25,156 nucleotides of DNA from a virus, in IMG/VR virus record IMGVR_UViG_3300013004_000175, positions 1 to 25,156 of that record, one strand, 5' to 3'. The translations under genes and the position numbers were made by a program. The notes beneath the pieces were generated by a model, which made no database searches, was not told where the DNA came from, and was given only the letters and a program-made list of their open reading frames with translations. How positions within the stretch are numbered: the stretch's first letter is position 1; each line of letters starts with the position of its first letter. This document shows positions 15,912 through 21,276 of this stretch, in pieces.

Positions 15912-15947
15912 AAGTATAGCGTATTCTAATGAGTACGCTATACTTTT
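15912..15947 (+). terminator. Intrinsic terminator after the first early gene
   Basis: Perfect 12-bp inverted repeat AAGTATAGCGTA (15912-15923) and TACGCTATACTT (15934-15945), 10-nt loop, ending in a short T run (TTTT). Confidence 0.8.
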
Positions 15948-15981
15948 CAATTAATTATTAATCTTCTAAATCTTCTAAATC

Positions 15982-16176
15982 ATGGCTTCTTTAATCAAAG
16001 CTTTTGTTGTAGGATTACTCATAATCCTAAATGTTATCCTTATCATTTGTACTATGGAAATAGTAAATGATGTTACTGAATTCCAAGCTATATGCTTAGG
16101 CTTAGCATGTTGCATTACAACTACTGGTTGTATTGGTGCAGCTGTAGGTATATCTATGGTAAATACAGAGAGTTAA
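15982..16176 (+). CDS. Small membrane protein (two helices)
   Basis: 64 aa. Two hydrophobic segments are evident: residues about 6-26 (AFVVGLLIILNVILIICTME) and about 36-58 (AICLGLACCITTTGCIGAAV), separated by a short acidic turn. The second helix is glycine- and cysteine-rich like small pore or packing helices. The start has a duplicated leader AATCTTCTAAATCTTCTA just before ATG. The stop codon sits in the loop of a terminator. It is the first of three tiny membrane proteins in a row. Possible roles: holin-like, superinfection exclusion or membrane remodelling; unproven. Confidence 0.65.
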   Translation: MASLIKAFVVGLLIILNVILIICTMEIVNDVTEFQAICLGLACCITTTGCIGAAVGISMVNTES

Positions 16177-16192
16177 TCTCTCTGTATTTTTT
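16161..16192 (+). terminator. Intrinsic terminator overlapping a stop codon
   Basis: 12-bp inverted repeat AAATACAGAGAG (16161-16172) and CTCTCTGTATTT (16178-16189), loop TTAAT which contains the stop codon, then a T-rich tail. Confidence 0.85.
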
Positions 16193-16216
16193 ATTAACTT
16201 ATTAAACTAACTAACA

Positions 16217-16303
16217 ATGGTAGCATTATTATTTGTAGGATTTATGATGTTCATATTTCTTACAGTAGAACTAAATCAAAGAGAACAAAATCCTCACAAT
16301 TAA
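16217..16303 (+). CDS. 28-aa putative membrane miniprotein
   Basis: Reads MVALLFVGFMMFIFLTVELN then QREQNPHN. One hydrophobic helix (residues 2-17) followed by a short hydrophilic tail. The start is preceded by AACTAACTAACA, an A-rich leader of the type seen at other starts here. It stands between the terminator at 16161-16192 and the next miniprotein 11 bases on. Too short for homology by eye, but the same architecture is repeated three times, which argues it is real. Confidence 0.5.
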   Translation: MVALLFVGFMMFIFLTVELNQREQNPHN

Positions 16304-16314
16304 ATCTAAACATC

Positions 16315-16392
16315 ATGGCTGATTTATGTGCAATTGCAAGTGCTATACTATTTACAATAGTAATCATAGCACTAAACTATAAAAGAGATTAA
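16315..16392 (+). CDS. 25-aa putative membrane miniprotein
   Basis: Reads MADLCAIASAILFTIVIIAL then NYKRD: one transmembrane helix with a positively charged tail, consistent with the tail in the cytoplasm. The start follows AAATCTAAACATC, similar to the leader of the 64-aa gene. The stop codon lies in the loop of the next terminator, the same arrangement as in the 64-aa gene. Confidence 0.5.
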   Translation: MADLCAIASAILFTIVIIALNYKRD

Positions 16393-16411
16393 CATCTCTT
16401 TTATTTTTTTT
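16381..16411 (+). terminator. Intrinsic terminator after the miniprotein genes
   Basis: 9-bp inverted repeat AAAAGAGAT (16381-16389) and ATCTCTTTT (16394-16402), loop TAAC, followed by ATTTTTTTT. Confidence 0.88.
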
Positions 16412-16420
16412 ATTTCCTTT

Positions 16421-16470
16421 CACCCTTCCCCCTACTTATTTGGGACACTAACAAAGTCTAGTTATATACA
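16421..16470 (+). promoter_or_regulatory. C-rich promoter-like module before the large RNA
   Basis: CACCCTTCCCCCTAC (16421-16435), then TTATTTGGGACA; GGGACA (16442-16447), 17 bases, and TATACA (16465-16470) have -35/-10 geometry. A closely matching module lies at 18463-18517 (shared TTCACCC-Y-TCCCCCTAC-N-TAT-N-T-N-GGACA). Both stand directly after a terminator and before a new transcription unit. The -10-like box overlaps the first hairpin of the RNA, so the exact start is uncertain. Confidence 0.5.
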
Positions 16471-17283
16471 CATGGTTACTGGTGTATAATAATGAAAAAC
16501 GTGTAACTCATAGCATAAGTGAAACAAACAATGCATACTTTAATGTATTTACCTAAGAATAAGTAAATTGCAAAAATAGTTGATAACATCATTAATCTTA
16601 TGGCACCGTGATACCTCTAAATTTAATTGACAATGACAATTAAATAGGTTAGAAAGTTCAGCATAAGACTATTACATTAAAGTATATTATTTAAAAAACT
16701 TAATAACTTCCCAAGTTGTTGAGGGCACCAGTTTCTTTGATAATTAGAGATACAGTAAAGTGTGACAAAAAACTCTAATGTAAGCAGCGATGTTATATCA
16801 GAAGTTATAAATAAATTGCAAGTTATTTATAATGGAGATATTTCACCTGTGTCAATCCTTACAGATTATCAAAGTTTTAGGTGTAAAACACATTATTATG
16901 ATGAGTTATTGACATTAATAAGGTAGCACCTTATTGTTAAACAGGTCATCGTTTAACTCAGATAAATTGCCTGTTGTTTATCAGTCATTTTAATTGTTTA
17001 TAAAAAGTTGCAATGTAAAATCTAAATATATCATAATAGACGTATTATGAAGAAGGTAGTCTTATACTTTTTAGTTGGTTAAATGGGATGTTGAAATAGA
17101 GCACATCACCCTGAATACATTGTAACTTTTTATTTTAATGCACCACAACTCACTTCCCAAGGGTGAGCAGTTGTAATTGGTTATGTCCATTCTAGAAGGG
17201 ATATAATCTGTAAACCTACTGTCACATAGATGACAGCTTGAAAAACATCGCCAAAGATGTGGGATTACAACTGAGTGCAGAGG
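16465..17283 (+). ncRNA. Large, highly structured noncoding RNA (GOLLD/ROOL-like in style)
   Basis: About 820 bases with no plausible gene but dense base pairing. Hairpin 16465-71/16482-88. Domain closed by 13 bp 16535-47/16673-85, containing 16548-52/16563-67, 16596-602/16662-68 and a 9-bp hairpin 16621-29/16637-45. 11-bp hairpin 16699-709/16713-23. Domain closed by 10 bp 16735-44/16865-74, with 16745-49/16773-77 and a 10-bp hairpin 16805-14/16823-32. Tandem hairpins 16875-79/16884-88, 16917-24/16928-35, 16936-42/16951-57, 16961-66/16977-82. Domain closed by 18 bp 17000-17/17116-33, with 17031-38/17043-50 and 17087-91/17103-07. Hairpin 17149-53/17163-67. Domain closed by 11 bp 17168-78/17263-73, with 17179-88/17199-208, 17219-24/17231-36 and 17245-49/17256-60. 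Imperfect positions are G.U on the plus strand. Function unknown; ends approximate; no terminator follows, so it is co-transcribed with, or processed from, the next genes. Confidence 0.8.
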
Positions 17284-17300
17284 GAAATTATTTTTAAACA
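17284..17300 (+). repeat. 17-nt leader repeat, copy 1
   Basis: GAAATTATTTTTAAACA, identical to 17492-17508. It begins right at the 3' boundary of the structured RNA and ends 16 bases before the 49-aa gene. Possibly a ribosome-loading leader, processing site or promoter part. Confidence 0.6.
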
Positions 17301-17316
17301 CTTTAAATTTAATAAC

Positions 17317-17466
17317 ATGAAAAACTATAAAGTTATTTATTTAAATACAGAATATAGTGTTATGTCTATTTCTGTTACAGCTTCTAATGAAGAAGAAGCA
17401 AGATTATATGTATATAGTCATGTAGAAAATTGTATTAAAACACTTTCTGCTGAATATATAAATTAA
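17317..17466 (+). CDS. 49-aa unknown protein
   Basis: MKNYKVIYLNTEYSVMSISV then TASNEEEARLYVYSHVENCI... The pattern of two beta strands followed by an amphipathic helix with EEEA is typical of very small ferredoxin-like or DUF-type phage proteins. I chose ATG 17317; the frame is open a little further upstream from a GTG, but that part overlaps the RNA and the 17-nt repeat. It follows the large RNA and precedes the lipoprotein gene with no terminator between, so all may share one transcript. No family recognised. Confidence 0.55.
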   Translation: MKNYKVIYLNTEYSVMSISVTASNEEEARLYVYSHVENCIKTLSAEYIN

Positions 17467-17491
17467 ACCTTATTAAAACTAAATGCAAAAA

Positions 17492-17508
17492 GAAATTATT
17501 TTTAAACA
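17492..17508 (+). repeat. 17-nt leader repeat, copy 2
   Basis: Exact second copy of the 17284-17300 sequence, ending 18 bases before the lipoprotein start. The same spacing to the start codon in both places suggests a shared translation or transcription signal. Confidence 0.6.
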
Positions 17509-17526
17509 TATTAACTACACAACACA

Positions 17527-17922
17527 ATGAAAACATTATTTGCATTATTATTAACATTTACATTAGTATCATGTAAAGCACAAAATCAAATTGACATTGA
17601 CAACTTAGACAGTTTAATTATTACTAATACTTGTCTTGCAGAATTATGCTCATCTAATGATGAAATAGAATGTTTTGCATTCTATTTTGATACAAAACCA
17701 CACATTATCAAAGCAAATCTAAATCATTACAGAGTATTATACTCTTCTGAACTTAGAGATGCAGGATGGAATCCACAATCTCCATTTGACCTTATAAATT
17801 TCAGAGTACCTATTGACCAATATGGCATCATAGTTACTTGGGAAGAATGGAAAAAAATACATCATATAGATAATGATACTGAAGAGAAAACTTTATTTCA
17901 TTATCCTATAGAAGAGGACTAA
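17527..17922 (+). CDS. Phage-encoded lipoprotein
   Basis: 131 aa. The N-terminus MKTLFALLLTFTLVSCKAQN is a classical type II signal peptide: K2, a hydrophobic core, and the lipobox LVSC with lipidated C16. The mature part (115 aa) is acidic, with a possible CAELCSSNDEIEC cysteine pair and a D/E-rich C-terminus ending PIEED. It should be anchored in the outer or inner membrane of the host. Phage lipoproteins often block infection by related phages (superinfection exclusion); another possibility is a lysis role. The early-side location supports a function soon after infection. Its terminator follows immediately. Confidence 0.72.
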   Translation: MKTLFALLLTFTLVSCKAQNQIDIDNLDSLIITNTCLAELCSSNDEIECFAFYFDTKPHIIKANLNHYRVLYSSELRDAGWNPQSPFDLINFRVPIDQYGIIVTWEEWKKIHHIDNDTEEKTLFHYPIEED

Positions 17923-17946
17923 AAAAGGTGGAGAAATCCACCTTTT
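17923..17946 (+). terminator. Intrinsic terminator after the lipoprotein gene
   Basis: Perfect 10-bp stem AAAAGGTGGA (17923-17932) and TCCACCTTTT (17937-17946) capped by a GAAA (GNRA) tetraloop. The T run is short, but the structure is very stable. Symmetric A/T flanks mean it could work in both directions. Confidence 0.82.
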
Positions 17947-17947
17947 A

Positions 17948-17974
17948 CTTTTAATAGTAATACTATTATAAAAG
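17948..17974. repeat. Second inverted repeat next to the terminator
   Basis: CTTTT (17948-52) with AAAAG (17970-74) encloses AATAGTA (17953-59) and TACTATT (17961-67) around a single A. As RNA the loop is too tight for a full hairpin, so it may rather be a DNA palindrome bound by a dimeric protein. Directly follows the terminator 17923-17946. Confidence 0.4.
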
Positions 17975-17990
17975 TCAAAAACTTTACAAG

Positions 17991-18080
17991 GTTTTTCTCT
18001 CTTTCCCCCACACCCCCTTTCTCTCTTTTCCAAAGAGAATACTTATGTTCTGTTCGTATAATTTATCATCGTTATTTTTG
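17991..18080 (+). promoter_or_regulatory. C/T-rich tract and possible promoter before the 84-aa gene
   Basis: CTCTCTTTCCCCCACACCCC and more pyrimidines (to about 18030), a looser relative of the modules at 16421 and 18463. Downstream are TATAAT (18057-18062) and TATTTTTG (18073-18080), the latter matching the Bacteroidetes TAnnTTTG box. The remaining bases to the start at 18155 are plain A/T-rich leader. Confidence 0.35.
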
Positions 18081-18154
18081 TATTTATATGAAAATAACAC
18101 TTAAAAATTTACATTAGTTCCATAACATTCAAAATCTTTTAAATTTTAACATTT

Positions 18155-18409
18155 ATGTCAACATTATATATAACAACAAGAACAATCTTAATAGATTTTC
18201 TTAATTATGGTTTAGCAAATTATTTGTTTTATGGTTTTAATGTAAAAGCATTAGGACGAAATAGTAATTCAGAACTTGTTTATGAAGTAACTTATAAAAC
18301 TAATATAACTGAAGATGTAGATGCCTATTACATATATACATTTGAGAAGCCAACTAATGGTAAATATATGTCGTTAAGGCAACCTGAACTTGAACCATTA
18401 CCGTTTTAA
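18155..18409 (+). CDS. 84-aa unknown protein
   Basis: MSTLYITTRTILIDFLNYGL... A short hydrophobic/aromatic N-terminal half (LANYLFYGFNVKALG) and a beta-rich second half (ELVYEVTYKTNI, AYYIYTFEKP). No clear signal or membrane helix and no family recognised. It is monocistronic, bounded by a C-rich tract upstream and a strong terminator downstream, like the other small early genes. The leader AAAATCTTTTAAATTTT precedes the start. Confidence 0.55.
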   Translation: MSTLYITTRTILIDFLNYGLANYLFYGFNVKALGRNSNSELVYEVTYKTNITEDVDAYYIYTFEKPTNGKYMSLRQPELEPLPF

Positions 18410-18415
18410 TTTCCT

Positions 18416-18448
18416 AAGAGAGTTTATTTTGTAAACTCTCTTTTTTTT
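18416..18448 (+). terminator. Intrinsic terminator after the 84-aa gene
   Basis: 11-bp perfect stem AAGAGAGTTTA (18416-18426) and TAAACTCTCTT (18432-18442), loop TTTTG, followed by six more T. Confidence 0.9.
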
Positions 18449-18462
18449 ATTTTCTGTTCCTC

Positions 18463-18517
18463 CATTCACCCCTCCCCCTACATATGTCGGACAGTCATAG
18501 GATTTATAGTCTATATT
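18463..18517 (+). promoter_or_regulatory. C-rich promoter-like module before the 202-aa gene
   Basis: ATTCACCCCTCCCCCTAC (18464-18481) then ATATGT and CGGACA (18488-18493), 18 bases, TATATT (18512-18517). Aligns closely with the module at 16421-16470, and likewise follows a terminator. Confidence 0.5.
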
Positions 18518-18547
18518 AAAATCCTATTGTAGCAATACAATAGGATT
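18497..18547 (+). promoter_or_regulatory. Leader with mutually exclusive hairpins (attenuator-like)
   Basis: A 12-bp hairpin AATCCTATTGTA (18520-31)/TACAATAGGATT (18536-47) has a GCAA (GNRA) tetraloop. An earlier copy of ATAGGATT (18497-18504) can instead pair with AATCCTAT (18520-18527), opening that hairpin. It lies 68 bases before the 202-aa gene. If the TATATT at 18512 is the -10 box, the early copy would be untranscribed and the hairpin would simply be a 5' stabiliser. Confidence 0.45.
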
Positions 18548-18614
18548 ATTTTAACTTGCATTATTCAATTATTTATACTATTTTTTATTCATTAACTATT
18601 TAAAACAATTTATT

Positions 18615-19223
18615 ATGAGCAACGCAACAAGAAAAACAGTTTCAAGAGGAAAAGTAACTTTCTCAAGATTATTTGCATCTGATTACCAAAAGTCAGGTAG
18701 CAAAACATTGGAAATCAAGCAATTGATTACCACAACAATGTATTATCCTACTAAGAAATTCAATTCTGATTTACAAGATGCACTTTTTACAGAAAGTGAT
18801 TTTGGAGTTGAAGAAAATGGTTATGAAACCACAGAAACTCGTGTAGCATGGATTCCAGTTCCTGCTAATTATAACGAGGCACAAGTAAAACAAATTGTAG
18901 CTAATCTTCCTAAAGAAGCATGTATCTACAAAATGTTGTCAAATAGTCCTATTCTTACTGATAATCAGCGTCAAGCTGTACATCAAGGTTTAAAGACTAT
19001 GGATGATTTTGCTGATGCACAAGCTATCAGATATCCAAATAACAGCGAGTTTGCAGGAGAACTTATCCTTGATGCTCAAAGTAAGGTTCAATACAAAAGA
19101 ACATTCTTTAGCAAAACAGCTCAAGAAGATATCGATGAACGTGGTAATGGAAAAGAATATGTTTCTGATGCTTTAGCAGAAGAAACTGAAGGTGCTTCTG
19201 TTACTTTTGGTCAGAAAATCTAA
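18615..19223 (+). CDS. Conserved early protein, candidate ssDNA-binding/replication accessory
   Basis: 202 aa, MSNATRKTVSRGKVTFSRLF... The N-terminus is basic. The middle has a beta pattern (TTETRVAWIPVPANY), then helices (EAQVKQIVANLPKEACIYKM, LTDNQRQAVHQGLKTMDDFA). The C-terminus is acidic (ALAEETEGASVTFGQKI). Codon use is more GC- and C-rich than neighbours, indicating high expression, and the gene has a dedicated leader and a very strong terminator. It stands directly before DNA polymerase. These points suit an abundant ssDNA-binding protein, but no OB-fold motif is evident, so the call is tentative. Confidence 0.5.
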   Translation: MSNATRKTVSRGKVTFSRLFASDYQKSGSKTLEIKQLITTTMYYPTKKFNSDLQDALFTESDFGVEENGYETTETRVAWIPVPANYNEAQVKQIVANLPKEACIYKMLSNSPILTDNQRQAVHQGLKTMDDFADAQAIRYPNNSEFAGELILDAQSKVQYKRTFFSKTAQEDIDERGNGKEYVSDALAEETEGASVTFGQKI

Positions 19224-19228
19224 TTATT

Positions 19229-19330
19229 AAGAAAGTCTAATTTACAAATTATTATCTACAATCACTATTTATTCTATTTTAGAGTATTTATATTGTGGGT
19301 AATTTTTTGTAAGTTAGGCTTTCTTTTTTT
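19229..19330 (+). terminator. Unusually long rod-like hairpin ending in a T run
   Basis: Arms 19229-19262 and 19292-19325 pair at 32 of 34 positions (four of these are G.U on the plus strand, the mismatches are at 19249-50/19304-05), with an inner hairpin 19270-75/19281-86. The base AAGAAAG/CTTTCTT runs into TTTTTT, a proper terminator end. The length far exceeds a normal terminator; it may be a stable small RNA or RNase III site. It separates the 202-aa gene from the polymerase operon. Confidence 0.8.
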
Positions 19331-19362
19331 ATTATTTTACCATTTAATATTTACATTCTACT

Positions 19363-21276
19363 ATGCAAGATTACATTTATGATATTGAGATTTATCCTAA
19401 TATCTTTTTGGTATGTGCTGAAAACATAAGTACTAAACAAAAACTTAGTTTTGAAATCAGCATAAGAAAAATACAAACTCAACAACTTGTAGAATTTTTA
19501 AATCAAGACATTAGACTAATAGGTTTTAATAACAAAAACTATGATGACCTGATGTTACAAAAGTTTTTAGAATGTTTACATTTAAAAGGTAAAGATTTAG
19601 TACAAGCATTAAAAAAGCATTCTGATAATCTCATTACAAGAGAAAACTATTCTAAATTCTGTAAGAAGTTTGTAAAAGTACCTACAATAGATTTATTTCT
19701 ATTAAATCATTTTGATAATGATAATAGAAGATGCTCACTTAAAGAACTTGAGTTTGTATTCAATATGAATAACATTCAAGAATTACCATTTGATTACACA
19801 CAACCTATACCAGTTATTGATTTTGATACTCTTGTAAAATATTGTTGGAATGACATTGAAGCTACTTTTAAATTATATAACTATTCTATACAAGAGTTAA
19901 AGTTAAGAGAAGAATTAGGTGGTAAAGAACTTTTAAGTTTTAACTCACCAAAATTAGGTGAAAGAAGTTTTTGTCAGGCAATGATTAAAATAAATCCTAC
20001 ATTTGAACAAAAACTACAAAATAAATCACCAAGAAAAGAAATTAAACTTGCTGATGTAATATTTTCTTATGTAGAGTTTAAAAGTATAGGATTTCAAAAG
20101 CTATTAGAATATTTTAAATCTAAAGTAATTACTGACACCTATAAAGTATTTTCAGAATTACCATTTGATACTCTTACTTTAATAGAAGGACATTATAATG
20201 TCTATAAAACTAAAGGAGTTCAAAAGAATTTAAATATTAACCACAATGGATTTGAATTTGTATTTGGTACTGGTGGTATTCATGGTTGTATTGAACCTGG
20301 TATATATGAAGCAGACCAAGAACATGACATATTAGATATTGATGTAGCTTCATTTTATCCTAACTTAGGCATTAAAAACAAATTATATCCTGAGCATTTA
20401 GGTGTAGAATTTTGTGATGTATATGAACATAGATATCATGAAAGAGGTAATTATGCTAAAGGCAGTACTCTTAATAAATCTATAAAGCTTGAGTTAAATG
20501 GTGTGTATGGTAAAAGTAATTCTAAGCATTCACCATTTTATGACCCTAAATATACTATGTCAATTACCATTAATGGTCAATTACTCATAGCTATGTTAGC
20601 AGAACAACTTATGAATCATTCTCAACTATTACAAGCTAATACAGATGGTGTTACTATTAAAGTACTTAAGTCAGATTTACCTAAAATACAAGAAATACTT
20701 AATTGGTGGGAAAATCTTACTTCTCTTACTCTTGAAACTGCTAATTATTCTAAAATGGTTATTAAAGATGTATCTAATTACCTTGCTATTTATACTAATG
20801 GTAAAGTAAAAAGAAAGGGTGCAGCATTTAAAACTAAAGCAGAGTTAGAATTACATGAAAATCATTCAGGAGTTATAGTTCAGGAAGCTATTAGTGCATA
20901 TTTTATATCAAATACAGCACCTGAACAATTTTTATTACAAGAATTAGAATTAGGATTAGATAAGTTTTATATGAGAGCTAAAGTACAACGTGACCATAAA
21001 CTTGTAGCAAGAGATGTAACAGATATAGCTCTTCAAAGAATTACAAGATATGTAGTTACTAATACTGGTGTATCTCTTATTAAAATAATGCCACCACTTC
21101 CTAAGAATCCTGATAAGTGGAGAGAAACTGAGATTGAAGCAGGATGGAAATGTACACCATGTAATAATTTATCAACTATCAATATAGATTTTTTAAAACA
21201 AAACATTAACATCGAATATTATTTAACACAAATTAAAAAAGTAATCAATGCTATCAAGAGAAATAGTCCAGAATAA
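19363..21276 (+). CDS. Family B DNA polymerase with 3'-5' exonuclease
   Basis: 637 aa, the replicative polymerase. Exonuclease: Exo I D7/E9 (YDIEIYPN), Exo II N57 and D61 or D62 (GFNNKNYDDL), Exo III Y160-x3-D164 (YCWND). A YxGG-like linker FGTGG at 301-305. Polymerase: motif A D327-x2-S330-F-Y332-P (DIDVASFYPN), motif B K375-x3-N379-x2-Y382-G (KLELNGVYGK), motif C T427-D428-G (NTDG). Motifs A and B are only about 45 residues apart, so there is no large insertion such as the TPR2 of protein-primed enzymes. The polymerase is compact but complete. The helicase gene overlaps its end by 29 bases. crAss-like phages carry either family A or B enzymes; this one has B. Confidence 0.92.
   Translation: MQDYIYDIEIYPNIFLVCAENISTKQKLSFEISIRKIQTQQLVEFLNQDIRLIGFNNKNYDDLMLQKFLECLHLKGKDLVQALKKHSDNLITRENYSKFCKKFVKVPTIDLFLLNHFDNDNRRCSLKELEFVFNMNNIQELPFDYTQPIPVIDFDTLVKYCWNDIEATFKLYNYSIQELKLREELGGKELLSFNSPKLGERSFCQAMIKINPTFEQKLQNKSPRKEIKLADVIFSYVEFKSIGFQKLLEYFKSKVITDTYKVFSELPFDTLTLIEGHYNVYKTKGVQKNLNINHNGFEFVFGTGGIHGCIEPGIYEADQEHDILDIDVASFYPNLGIKNKLYPEHLGVEFCDVYEHRYHERGNYAKGSTLNKSIKLELNGVYGKSNSKHSPFYDPKYTMSITINGQLLIAMLAEQLMNHSQLLQANTDGVTIKVLKSDLPKIQEILNWWENLTSLTLETANYSKMVIKDVSNYLAIYTNGKVKRKGAAFKTKAELELHENHSGVIVQEAISAYFISNTAPEQFLLQELELGLDKFYMRAKVQRDHKLVARDVTDIALQRITRYVVTNTGVSLIKIMPPLPKNPDKWRETEIEAGWKCTPCNNLSTINIDFLKQNINIEYYLTQIKKVINAIKRNSPE

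Noticed and set aside
16465-17283. Group I or group II intron as explanation of the structured region
   Set aside because: It does not interrupt a gene, carries no maturase or homing endonuclease, and the group II domain V signature or group I P7 core was not found by eye.
16465-17283. tRNA cluster or CRISPR array in the gene-free stretch
   Set aside because: No cloverleaf with a GTTCRA arm and no evenly spaced direct repeats; the repeats seen are inverted and all different.
17071-17301. Minus-strand 76-aa open frame
   Set aside because: It lies antisense to the structured RNA domain, has no leader or partner gene, and its frame is explained by the stem-rich sequence.
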